Source: Priapulus caudatus (Eukaryota > Priapulida > Priapulimorpha > Priapulimorphida > Priapulidae). From it: DNA of 33,455 bases. Position 1 is the first letter of the stretch. Every line of letters starts with the position of its first letter. The stretch is from assembly GCF_000485595.1 (NCBI RefSeq), contig NW_014577602.1:263014-296468 (forward strand), read 5' to 3'. Positions 19,501-28,939 of this stretch are shown here, piece by piece. The position numbers were made by a program, and so were the translations under genes. The notes under the pieces are model-generated. The model ran no database searches. It saw only the letters and a program-made list of their open reading frames with translations, and had not been told where the DNA came from.

Positions 19501-22500
19501 TAACTCTGTTACTGCATGCCGCTTAAAGATGAATTGTGATCATGTGCTGCTGGTAGAGAAACGGTCATGCAATGAGCCGCTCCACAGGTGAATAGCATAA
19601 ACTATTTCTACAGTGACATTATTTGCTAGTGGCATGAACGTGTATATGTGTAAATTGCATAGAATTTATGTGCAAATGACTTGTTTAAACTTGTGTGTAA
19701 AGAATTGCAGAATTCTATAGATATGTTCGAGCCAGTAGAACCTTGTAAATACATTGAGATGATTATCACAGTCTTAGCATTTCTATTGTCTGACATTTGA
19801 GGTAGCCAGGTGTCATTACTATGATTAGTGGGGTTATAGTTGTATTTTAATATACTTCAGTATGAAAATAGTTCATCATTGGGGAGCTGGCTTCAAATAT
19901 CTAGGTTTCTCAAGCTACCCACACTTATTTATATAAATTGCATGTAATTCATGCGTAAAATAATTAATAGTTTGTAATGTTAATTTTGATTTTGTTTATT
20001 TCTGTCTTAATTGTAAAATACAGATGGATGTAAGGAGTAGTCTGTTCTATTCCTCACCAGGTGGCAGTGGCAGTAGTTCTAATAATTCACGTGCCTAGTT
20101 ATGCATTTTCAAACAAAAGAGCTTATCTTATTTAAGCTATAACTGTTTTTTAGTGGCATTTATTATTTATAGGTGTCGGTTGATAATTGAAAACAAGGTC
20201 GTCTCTGAAGCTACCGGTCCATCAAAGCCTGGAGCCAAGGAAGTCGCATGCAAACTCGCCTTGGATACACTCAGGAAAACACATCCAGTCATTAAGGTTG
20301 GGAAAAGTAGCATGTAAAACAAGTTATAGCTGCTATTTAGGCAAGGGTGCAAATCCACTTTAGGCACCTTAGGTATCACAAAGTGATGCACAGATTTCTG
20401 TGTATCATCAACGGATTCACAGACTTTCTGTATATCAAGGAATGATGCAAAAACCCTAACCCTAACCCTAACCCTAACCCTAACCAGTAACCCTAACCCT
20501 AACCCTAACCTTAACACACTTCGTGATACCTAAGCCTAAGGTTATACTTTATGACTTAGGGTTAGGGTTAGGGGTTTTGCATCATTCCTTGATATACGGA
20601 AAGTCTGTGCATCAGTTGATGATACACAGAAATCTGTGCATCAGTTGATGATACACAGAAATCTGTGCATCACTTCGTGATACCTAAGGTGCCTAAAGTG
20701 GATTTGCGCCTTAGGCAAGCATAACATCGATCCTATATAGGCAGTTTAGCATTAAATAGCGTATGGTTGGACGTAGGATTTGGACGGAATTTACAGGAAA
20801 CTGTCGGCAATAATAGGTGAAAGAGAGTATAGAAACAGTAAGAATTTGGTAGTAAATAGATTTCGTATTTAGTTAGCATTATATTTTATTGAAATGCTTC
20901 AAGTGCCTGTGATACACAGCCTGACATCCATCCATTGGATAATCTTGTACCTCTACAAAAACTGCAGAACAATTAAGTATATCTCAAATAAAATAATAAT
21001 CTAAGCATTTCTGCCTTGTTTTAAATTGTATCAAGTATAACCTTTACCTTATAGTATTCCAGCATTGTTATTAAAACTAATACCTCAGTTCGCTGTGCAC
21101 AGTGTAAATTTCAAGAGCCGAACCTAAATTTCACTTTAACCGCCAACCGCCATGTTTCCACTGCGCATGCATTTCGATCGGAACGCGGAAAACCCGAAAC
21201 GACATAACATACCATATAGCGTTGCAACTCGCGTTGGTGCGAGCATAAATAAGCATCATATACTCGTATATATATAAATATTAAAACATTGAAAACCAGG
21301 AAACATCAATCTACAACAACTTAATAATTATCATTGCGAAGATATGTATTTGCCTTGTGTTTAGGCCTACGCACTGTGCAAATCAGGTCCATTGCCGATT
21401 TTAGTCGCACCGAACATGGTGGACACGGCGGCTGTCTGGTTGTTTTCATCCAATTCATCTCAGAAAATACGGCATAACTCGATAAATAAGTAGCGCCCAG
21501 TTACCGCGAGCAAGCCAGAGGTTTATAGATTCGTTTGAGCTATTACATGTGACGCTAGGTGTGGCGATGTTTGGATACCGAGCCAACTACAAGTTTTTAT
21601 GGGCAAGAATTTGAAATGGTCTTCTAACCCTAGCAAAGACCGTTTCTTGGAGCTAGTAATGTATGAGAGGAGATAGATAAGGACAGTGATTAGATGATTC
21701 CAAAACCTGCATATCTGAAACATTGCAGTCAATGTTCAACAAGAATGTTCCCCAAGAGCATTTGTGGCAAATGTAGTCGCAAAGGCCAGCATAACAACAC
21801 AAATTTACTTTTCAGGTTCATGATGCATCAAGTACTCCAAGTGTGTTTCTGTCAGATATGAAAGGCTCAGGGCAAAGTGATCAGTTGGGGGCAAACAATA
21901 TAGGCATGAAGATGTTACAGAATATGGGATGGACTGGAGGAGGCATTGGCAAAAAAGGAAGGGAAGGTACAGCTGTAACTGATGCGCATCAGTATAGATT
22001 TGATCACTTTTGCTCGAAATTATGCTTGTAGCACGTTAACTCTAATGGTATGTCAATTGTTATATTTATTTGAGTTTAATTTTCTTAATAATCAGTGATA
22101 GAATTTTTCTAGTAATAATATGTTTACTGTTCTCAGGTATCGAGGAGCCAATAACAGTGAATGACATATACCAGGGTCATATGGGGCTAGGCCATGCGGG
22201 TTCCAGCACCAAATCACTAGCAAAGGGAGTTAATAAGCTGCTCGCTAAGTACATGGACTCACACGAGGAGAACGAGCTTGTGTTTTCCTCAGAGCTCTCA
22301 AAAGAGGAGAGAGAGTTGGTTCACAAGACTGCTCAGAAGTTGGGACTGAAGAGCCAAAGCAGAAATAAGGATGGAAATAGGTACCCAGTGCTTGGCATTG
22401 CTCGAGTGTTAAAGTTCGATAGAGGCTTTGTAAAATCATGTTTTTTCTGCATATATATGAACTTATGCACACACACACACTGAAACTCTACACTATACAA

Positions 22501-22914
22501 GATGTGAAATCGTTGTAAATGAGAAGTATAACTCATTCTATTATCCACATTCCATATATGCACATTAAATGCTACATTTTACGGGATGTAGAAGTATCAA
22601 CTATCAATCTATCACTGTAAAGTATGGCACTCTGTCCCCACCTCTCATTGCTTACACACGCATGTCCAATCGCATCTTGCAACAGAGGTTCCTGCTTAAT
22701 GATGAGAGGTATTCTGCTTAGGTATCTTATTGTGAAGAGAAAACAACACCCCAGTGAGATCCTGCACCACCTGCTGGCCAACGGAGGGCGCTACGGTCGC
22801 TATGAGCTCGTCGCGCAAGCTAGCGAGGAGTCGGAGGCGGTGAATTCTGAAGACGAGCTAGAACCATTGTCAGATGATGACGTAGGTCAGCCAGCATTTG
22901 GTTATGTTCTATGA
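16374..22914 (+). CDS. NKRF: NKRF-like gene copy C, full exon set, two alternative ends
   Basis: The long form uses X1 16374-16537, X2L 18254-18491, D1 18865-19063, D2 19332-19587, D3 20173-20296, G 21815-21966, R1 22137-22380 and R2 22722-22914. All joins agree in phase, giving 522 aa with XTBD, dsRNA-binding regions, G-patch and R3H, if one extra base in exon G (near 21840) is discounted. As written, that base causes a stop 22 codons into exon G. A short form, X1-X2s-X3 (16374-16537, 17003-17103, 17301-17719), is open throughout and encodes 227 aa with XTBD and a tail. In known NKRF proteins XTBD binds the 5'-3' exonuclease XRN2 and the G-patch activates DHX15 in pre-rRNA processing. The role here is inferred from domains. 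Confidence 0.8.
17003..17103 (+). CDS. NKRF: Copy C exon X2s, short alternative end of XTBD
   Basis: It encodes SYPKTLMDEVGSLAADIGEP, then LKYRGKTIAFVRAE, with acceptor TTGGTTGCAG and donor GTAGGC. The first half is interchangeable with X2L (18254), so the two look mutually exclusive. Confidence 0.75.
17301..17719 (+). CDS. Copy C exon X3, tail exon fused to an R3H exon fragment
   Basis: The frame from X2s reads DGSTSESSQQMSEAKQRTL, then TVTIKSVYGEKTFVTG, then SPGYSATDAMAAQGLSAVK, as in copy B. From about 17568 it becomes a diverged copy of exon R1 (PEILKEAREI, then PPQKLGLKSQS) plus about 50 bp of the intron that follows R1, now translated as YSVLGNVSWQMSIV before TAA 17717-17719. The R3H core is lost (REIKP), so RNA binding by this piece is unlikely. 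Confidence 0.65.
17704..17769 (+). repeat. 22-bp tandem repeat, 3 units, ends palindromic
   Basis: ATGTCTATAGTATAAAAGAC followed by AT is repeated at 17704, 17726 and 17748; the third differs at its end. ATGTC and GACAT make each unit's ends complementary. The stop codon of exon X3 lies in the first unit. Confidence 0.9.
17800..18085 (+). promoter_or_regulatory. GC- and CpG-rich island between X3 and X2L
   Basis: It is strikingly GC-rich compared with both sides (GCGCCTCGCGCCCCAGCC, GAGCTCCGGCCGGCACGCGC), and begins with the inverted repeat GCGTACAAACCGTACGC. A frame of 64 codons runs across it but has no recognisable domain. An internal promoter for a product starting at X2L or D1 is possible; a foreign insert is another option. 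Confidence 0.3.
18254..18491 (+). CDS. NKRF: Copy C exon X2L, long alternative end of XTBD and linker
   Basis: It encodes SYPKKLMKEVGTLSSDLSES, then PAWRNRDPNEQQTWMN, then LPNLRRVAKVLAIMSTQDQF and CERIEVACSKLRILHK. Acceptor GCCTGCAG, donor AAG/GTTAGC, phase 2 in and phase 0 out. This exon is truncated in copy A, and part of it is buried in copy B X3. Confidence 0.8.
18778..18853. repeat. Perfect 33-bp inverted repeat covering the D1 splice acceptor tract
   Basis: Arms 18778-18810 and 18821-18853 are exact complements (AGGAGAACGAAAAAATC at the outer end), with a 10-base loop TTCATGAATA. The right arm is the T-rich tract just before the ACTTCCACAAG acceptor of exon D1, which starts at 18865. 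Confidence 0.95.
18865..19063 (+). CDS. NKRF: Copy C exon D1, first dsRNA-binding-like domain
   Basis: It reads VVYSKVDRLPKNPLWRADVY, LDGVRLASSDAEKNKNTAKH and KAYQAAELRLRALPPEA. The run of beta strands, a short N-rich/K-rich turn, then TAKHKAYQAAEL...AL fits the dsRNA-binding fold. It starts in phase 0 and ends phase 1 at GTAACG. The exon is GC-richer than its neighbours. Copy A has no equivalent. Confidence 0.75.
19064..19331 (+). other. Copy C intron D1-D2
   Basis: It contains CAGATGGCGCT at 19143-19153, one of three exact AGATGGCGCT sites in the window. Nothing else is recognised. Confidence 0.6.
19332..19587 (+). CDS. NKRF: Copy C exon D2, dsRNA-binding region
   Basis: It encodes KVIVEPPKPVEVEAKVE, then SEKIQIPGLIIVLEPECLDG, NYVSTLHNSVTACRLKMNCD and LLVEKRSCNEPLHR. 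It starts two bases into a codon, matching phase 1 of D1, and ends phase 2 at GTGAAT. The first 30 residues are acidic linker; the rest begins the second RNA-binding module completed by D3. Confidence 0.85.
19588..20172 (+). other. Copy C intron D2-D3
   Basis: It aligns at both ends with copy A intron 5780-6211 and has about 150 bp more. No inserted element is evident. Confidence 0.6.
20173..20296 (+). CDS. NKRF: Copy C exon D3, end of dsRNA-binding domain
   Basis: It encodes CRLIIENKVVSEATGPSKPG, then AKEVACKLALDTLRKTHPVIK. It differs from copy A at only a few residues. Length 124 bp, phase 2 to phase 0. Confidence 0.9.
20337..20719. mobile_element. Inverted-repeat element with opposed telomere-like arrays, 9-bp target duplication
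   Basis: TTAGGCAAG at 20337-20345 and 20711-20719 flanks a 365-bp element. The arms are inverted copies starting GG(T/C)GCAAATCCACTTTAG and running over 100 bp, the right arm with an extra copy of a module of about 30 bp (TGATGATACACAGAAATCTG). The centre has CCCTAA units and then TTAGGG units. The copy A intron has one TTAGGAAAG here and no insert, so it is an empty site. A 9-bp duplication suggests a Mutator-like element, which is inference. Confidence 0.85.
20453..20574. repeat. Telomere-like arrays in both orientations
   Basis: Bases 20453-20515 carry ten CCCTAA units with two variants; 20555-20574 carry TTAGGGTTAGGG. They form the loop end of the inverted-repeat element. Confidence 0.9.
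20771..20911. repeat. Solo foldback arm in copy C intron D3-G
   Basis: It matches the outer part of the right arm of the foldback (about 14335-14475), including GGAAACTGTCGGCAATAATA and GGTAGTAAATAGATTTCGTA. It has no partner arm nearby and no insert at CAATAATAG. The matching copy A intron lacks it. Confidence 0.85.
20912..21814 (+). other. Rest of copy C intron D3-G
   Basis: About 900 bp without a recognised gene. The last 55 bp (TTGTGGCAAATGTAGTCGCA onward) are shared with the same place in copy A. Confidence 0.55.
21815..21966 (+). CDS. NKRF: Copy C exon G, G-patch domain with one extra base
   Basis: The acceptor TTTTCAG matches copy A and phase 0 gives VHDASSTP, after which an additional base near 21840 shifts the frame and brings TGA soon after. 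In the restored frame the exon reads FLSDMKGSGQ, then NNIGMKMLQNMGWTGGGIGK. It is 152 bp against 151 in copy A. Either the reference has an error here or copy C has lost its long product. A weak upstream acceptor (CCAG at 21785-21788) would also put the G-patch in frame. Confidence 0.8.
22137..22380 (+). CDS. NKRF: Copy C exon R1, first half of R3H domain
   Basis: It encodes IEEPITVNDIYQGHMGLGHA, then VFSSELSKEERELVHKTAQ and KLGLKSQSRNKDGN. The R3H signature RELVH is intact. Donor AATAG/GTACCC, phase 2. Confidence 0.9.
22722..22914 (+). CDS. NKRF: Copy C exon R2, end of R3H domain and acidic C-terminus
   Basis: The join gives GNRYLIVKRKQHPSEILHHL, then NGGRYGRYELVAQAS, then an acidic tail EDELEPLSDDDVGQPAFGYV and L, TGA 22912-22914. 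NRYLIVKRK is the last strand of R3H. Confidence 0.9.
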
Positions 22915-22917
22915 TCA

Positions 22918-23045
22918 CAGCAGCAGCAGCAGCTTTAGTAGTAGCAGAAGCAGCAGCAGCAGCAGCAGCAGTAGCAGCAGCAATAGAAGTAGTAGCAGTA
23001 GCAGTAGCAACGGTAGCAGCAGGAATAGTAGCAGTAGTAGCAGCA
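22918..23045. repeat. AGC/AGT trinucleotide repeat just after the copy C stop
   Basis: About 40 triplets, mostly AGC with AGT, AGA and AAT interruptions, start four bases after the TGA of exon R2. It would lie in the 3'UTR. The serine-rich frame over it is not the NKRF frame. Confidence 0.9.
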
Positions 23046-24930
23046 AGGGCTGGCTATTAGATAAGGAAGGCAGGGAGGACAGTATAGAATGAAGAAGCGT
23101 GGGGAATGAGGAAAGTTTTATATACAGCCTTCCAGCGGTATACATCCGTGTCCTCGTCCATTTGTTGCGTTTGTTTGTTTGTCTATTTGTGTGTATGTTT
23201 GGGTAAGAGTATTTATGTGTGCGAGCGCGTGCGCGCTTTATAAAGATAATTAGATGTCATAAGATTAATAGAGTAAATGTTGTTGCTCATGATTCCATCA
23301 GTGATATGTTTATTACAAATTGATGAGGTTTGTAAGCATGTAAACATGTAAGAACCATGTTAAGGTAAGCATGCTTTTTCGTTTACATGAGATTAGTCGA
23401 AATAGGTCAGTGGTAAATTTTGAATTTGTAGAAATTACGCTGTGATCCGTAAGTTTTTAAAGATAAGATAATCATCTACAATCTAATTCTCAAATCAATA
23501 TATGTAAAGGAATTTACTATAGGGACTGCCTGCGTACCCGCATTCGCAACTGTATGGAGTTTGTTCTGCATAATAACAGGATATGCAACGTATGATATGG
23601 AGGATTTATATGCAAATAAATAGGGACACATTAAACATTTACTAAGAAACTAATGTAAATAACTGATGAAATCTATCTGTTCATTCTGTTACTCCAGATG
23701 TTGTGCATAACTTTAGTGTGAAAACCTAAAGTGAAGTGAATGCTAATCAAAATGTAAAAATTATGTTTCTATTTAGGCAAATAATTCGCGTTTCAGTGCA
23801 CTCAATAACCAAGATTACATTCTCATAGTCCATATCTCACGATCCAAACGACTAAGGAACCATGTGTGTCTGATATTAGATCTCTATATCTGTGGGCACT
23901 TTGGCAGTGTGTTGGAAGAGGGAGGCATTTTACATGTAGGAATTTTGTTTTCTAAATGTGACTAAAGTGCATTGCACTGCACACTCGCGTATAGGTCTAT
24001 ATAGATCTGTGTACGCGAAAAAAATTCAGTCATGAACTGTGTAAACAGAATTGTAAATAATCGTCAATCGTTAAAATCCGTGGCTTGTGAATTGCCCAGT
24101 ATGCTAGTACCAGTGTAATATTTTATTTATTTACGAGTTTGTTTTATACTAGTTTGATTTTTGTTGGTCTTCGTCATTTCGATTGTTTTCCGGTGAATCC
24201 CGCGCGTGTTGTGCACGAGCTAGCGTCGTAGCATGTGTCGGCCCATCATCGCCATGGCTTCCTTGTCTGAGTGCATCGCAGACAGTAGTATTAATAGCTA
24301 CGCGGGTCGAAATGTCATGTCTCGTGCGCCATGATTGATTGACGGTAGAGCCCTGGACAGTTGCCACACACATTTCACTGTGGATTTTTTGCGGGTTTCT
24401 TCTCAATTTATTACGCAGAAAAAAGGAATCACAGTATTTAAATTGCTTTTTTAAAAACCTGTCGGTAATGAATTTTTAAAAAGAATATACAAGCGGTAAG
24501 AGTAAATCGTTATTTATAGTTTCGTCAAACAACACGCTTACCGTCGTTATGCTGCTTATGAACTGTTATTGATTAACGGGATATAAATCTAGCTGTAATT
24601 TAATGTAATTTGTCATTCCAGTAGCATAATGTACATGTGTCTACCCCGCCACCGATCACTTCTGAATCAGCCTACAGTAATACTCACACATGATCTATAA
24701 TAATGATTATTATATCAAATATAACTAATAATTTATATTACGCAAAAGCGGAAAATGTGGAAACCCGGAAAATAACGAATATACTAGCGGAAATGATTTT
24801 AATATGAGAATATTTATTTTTGTGTGCGTACTTGACTCTCACGCGAGTGAGCTACATTTGACTCTCAGAGACTATAACAATAATATCGAAAAACACGACT
24901 AAACTAAACACAAAATATACAAAATAAATA
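23046..24930. other. Spacer without recognised gene
   Basis: AT-rich DNA. A minus-strand frame of 85 codons at 24149-24406 has no recognisable domain and no support. An AATAAA lies near 23616 and could end a copy C transcript. Nothing else is recognised. Confidence 0.5.
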
Positions 24931-25083
24931 CCACAGGCACTTGGAAAGTCTCAATAAAAAAAAGAAGGTAAATAAACACTAAATCAGGAGCGTATAATGA
25001 TAAATACTTGTCATTATACGCTCCTGACTAAATGTATTTACTACGAAAGTCTTAATGTTTCTTTACTCCATTTCGCCTATAAT
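24931..25083. repeat. Diverged solo foldback arm
   Basis: It matches the left foldback arm (CACAGGCACTTG, CTCAATAAAA, ATTTACTAC, CTTAATGTTTCT, TATAAT) with more differences than the copy at 20771. It is interrupted by the palindrome at 24985-25026. Confidence 0.7.
24978..25033. mobile_element. 42-bp palindrome flanked by ACTAAAT duplication
   Basis: CAGGAGCGTATAATGA and its exact complement face each other over a 10-base loop at 24985-25026. ACTAAAT stands directly on both sides. The other foldback arms have the site once and no palindrome, so this looks like a tiny insertion. Confidence 0.7.
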
Positions 25084-25261
25084 CACCTGTAAATGCCTGT
25101 CAAATGCTCATCTGCAACACACAAGTACACCACGCGCAAGCTGCTGCACACTGACTCATAAATATCTATACCTCTTATGTAGGGATAGGGAAAAAGCAAG
25201 GGAGAGGAAGTCTAAGAGGAGGTGGCAGTGACAGAGGGGAGGAGATGAGACGGTGAGAGAG

Positions 25262-25276
25262 TCAGAGAGAGAGAGA

Positions 25277-25323
<47 letters not shown>
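25262..25323. repeat. (GA)n microsatellite
   Basis: About 60 bp of GA dinucleotides with one GGG interruption. Confidence 0.95.
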
Positions 25324-25326
<3 letters not shown>

Positions 25327-25360
25327 CGTGCCGGTCTGTCCGTCTACGCGTGCATCAACT

Positions 25361-25467
25361 AATGAAAGTGTCAATGACACTGTAGCTCACCACAAAAAGG
25401 ACACAAATGAGTGAGTGAGAAGAAGTCCGTTTTAATTGAGCAACCATCGACGTACATTATTGAAACG
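25361..25467 (+). repeat. Dispersed repeat, second copy of the 4343-4443 family
   Basis: It has the same sequence as the minus strand of 4343-4443, with an insertion of about 7 bp after AATGAAAGTGTC and few mismatches. It ends at TACATTATTGAAACG, immediately before a hairpin. Confidence 0.75.
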
Positions 25468-25504
25468 AAGAGTATATATGGGAGAACTCCCATTATATAC
25501 TCTT
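25468..25504. repeat. Hairpin next to the dispersed repeat
   Basis: AAGAGTATATATGGGAG pairs with CTCCCATTATATACTCTT, one bulged T and a 2-base loop. Confidence 0.85.
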
Positions 25505-27190
25505 GATAATTATGTGTAATTTTTTATGTGAAAATAAATGTTCGAGATGTGAAAGTCTGAGATGTGGGCGAGTGATGGCGTTACACCTAAATGATCGCCA
25601 TTTAACGTATTTATAATATTCAGATTTAGGCACTGCCTAAAAGCGGAGCTCCCGATGTGTAACGTGTAAGATTGAAAGGATACGCTTATTCTACGTAGCT
25701 GCTATATACCACGTGACAATGGTGTTTCCCTGCCCATAACACAACTTTTGTCAAAGGTTAATTGGTTGCATAAAAGTGTTTACTTCATATGAGTTTTTCT
25801 AGGCGGTAGCACACGGTTGCCATCTGTATATCGCAATAATAATTTATAAATCAAAATGAATCACAATTTGTGAGGGTAGATGGCGCTATACACGCTTTGA
25901 TGTTTCTTAGCGATGGCGTTCGAAATAAATAGGTTATGCTGCGTTCCGACATGTTTTGTATAATTTTACTCTAATATAGACGTTTTATCGGCAGGGTGAA
26001 GAGGAGATACCAATCTTGTAAAACGAACCAGACGAGTGTGACACCACAGACTGTTTGTTATCTGCATGTCTATATATTATGCTATATAATTGCCAAAACC
26101 TACCTAATTTGCATAATATTTTTTTTAAATATCAAAACCCCTAGCCCTTATTTATTCACAAACCAAAAATGAGCAAAATCCGTTGAACCTGAATTGACTG
26201 ATGGCAATTCCCATTTTTGCCAAAAAATTGCCGTGGCTCGAAAGTACGTCGACTGGCGTGCTCCAAAATAGGACGTTCAATATGAGAGCATAGCAGTAAC
26301 AACTATACCTAATTTCAAACATGTGGGTCAAACGGTGAACGTACGAACGTATGACGGTCGACGACCCATGGCAATAGCTCAGCTATAGTATAATATAATA
26401 TAGATCACACATTCCTCCCTTCGTTCCAAGACCGCATGACAGGTGCCGGGACGGAAGAACAGACGAAATATTTCTGCTTGCGCGCGGGTTTTTTCATCAT
26501 AAAATATCCTCCGTGAGGTGCCTTTTTGCTGGCGCAGTGACATTAAGAGTAGTTGTTGTTTTTGATCGTCATCGGTTTGCTTTGCATTCGTGCAGTGTTA
26601 TTCCACTTCAAGGTTATACAATCGCAGTTGTATATTTATTCTACATAAGCTCGACATGCGAGGAAAATGTAATTAAAAATGTCATATTGCGAGTGAACCG
26701 CCATGTTCTCCAATAGACGAGAAAAATATCGGATAGAAATGATAAGTACGAGCATTCCCTGAATTAGTTTTACATTGTTCCCACTTAGCAAGTTACTTTC
26801 AGGTATAATGGTAGTTTTCTTTAACTATAATAGTTGCTATTGCTGTTGTTGTTATCGAGTTTGCAATGTGTGATTTTGGTAGGAGCATCTCTGGTCATCT
26901 TCACAAACATGGCGTAATAATTTTGGGGTTGTAAGTGTAACTCTGAACTCACACAACTATTCATCTAACTCACACGCTATCTTTCACTATCTTTCACTTC
27001 GTTGTCCTCTGTTCAATCAATTGTGTGCCAGGAATACCAGCACGGGAGAGCGCGCCACCGCAGCAGCAGCATCGGCCGTAATTAAATACTCTAGAAATAG
27101 CAGTGGCACGTGTCAGCGGGCCGCCACACTGGGGCATGCCATATCTGGTATAGAGGCAACGCGGAGGCTCCACACCAGCGCACAGCTGCG
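25505..27190. other. Spacer without recognised gene
   Basis: It includes TAGATGGCGCT at 25877-25887 and an open frame at 26513-26716 that I do not recognise. Around 27045-27180 the DNA becomes GC-rich before the CT-rich tract begins. Confidence 0.5.
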
Positions 27191-27214
27191 ATCTCTCACC
27201 GGTACAAAGCTTAC

Positions 27215-27689
<475 letters not shown>

Positions 27690-27690
<1 letters not shown>

Positions 27691-28641
27691 TGCTCTCTCT
27701 GTCTCTGTTTCTTTTGGTCTAGCCCACTCTTGCTAACGCCACTCTCTGCTGCTCTGCCGCTTGTCAGTTCATTCCGTGCTCCGCGTGTTTTGTTTCTTTG
27801 ACTTTTTCTAGTCTGCTGCCCCTTTGCATCTTTTTCTGCTCGGTTCCCTTCTATCGAGCTTTCTCTGTCCTTGTTTATCCTGCTTTCGGTCGTCGGTGCT
27901 CTATGTTCCCTCTTTCTTCCCGCACTCGCTTCGCCGCCTTCCCCCATCTCCGCTCCAACAACGTTGGGCATTACATATTGCTATTGAATGACGGTGGCTG
28001 TAAGAAATCCGGCAGCGATTGCCGTCATTTGTAAATGCAACGGCCATACCCGCGCCAGATTTTTTTTCCGACTCGTTTTATTATTTAGTTCTCTTACGGC
28101 ATCGAGGCTCCGCACGAAATGCAATATATCTAGCGCAGCTGAAGCCACATCAACCACTGACTCCACCGCGGTTGCCGTGGCCACATCGCTGCTGGCCTCG
28201 TAAGCAGAATACTGGCCCGCAGACTAATTCACACGCGGTGGTGACCCACGGCGCAAACGTTAATTATAATTAATCTCTGGTGATTTCCCGGCTTGCAGAC
28301 GATCGGCGACAAATAGAAACGATGCGGCGATTGCAACGCGGCGCACACTCTTTCTCGTTGCTTATATATAGTAATTAATTACTGTGATAAAAAGGCCTTG
28401 AGAGGTTTGAGAGCGTACATAAGCGACCGTTTAAAGACGGCTGTTTTTGTTTTCGTTAGCTGTAGGGGCCAATTGTCGATCTATCTCTTTCTCCGAACTC
28501 TCTCTTCTCTCGATCCACGCACGCACGGCACGCAAACCACACGATACCGCAACGCGCCGCACACACACACACACACACACACAGCAACGCACACCCACCA
28601 CACACACACACACACACAACACCACACAAAGGCGAGAGAGA

Positions 28642-28729
<88 letters not shown>

Positions 28730-28740
28730 GAGACAGAGAG
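27690..28740. repeat. Segmental duplicate, first copy
   Basis: The unique part 27690-28556, then (CA)n 28557-28620 and (GA)n 28633-28735, recurs in the same order at 32484-33455. Shared landmarks include TCTAGTCTG, CTTCTATCGAGCTT, GAAGCCACATCAACCACTGA, TGGTGATTTCCCGGCT and CTTATATATAGTAATTAAT. No coding is recognised. Confidence 0.85.
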
Positions 28741-28799
28741 AACAGACTTACGCCGCCAACCCGCGCCAGACGCACCCAGCCCACGCCGAGACGACGCAC

Positions 28800-28829
28800 G
28801 ACGCACGCAGAGAGCAGAGAGAGAGCAGA

Positions 28830-28861
<32 letters not shown>

Positions 28862-28867
28862 GAAGAG

Positions 28868-28915
<48 letters not shown>
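28800..28915. repeat. (GA)n array
   Basis: Nearly pure AG dinucleotides with a few extra A or G, continuing the purine-rich run that begins at 28633. Confidence 0.9.
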
Positions 28916-28917
<2 letters not shown>

Positions 28918-28939
28918 AAACATACAACTACAATGTATA

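Noticed and set aside
22898-23092. Poly-serine open frame
   Set aside because: It lies in the AGC repeat after the NKRF stop and in another frame; there is no sign of its own start or homology.
24149-24406. 85-codon minus-strand frame
   Set aside because: No recognisable motif, no splice sites and no paralogue in the window.
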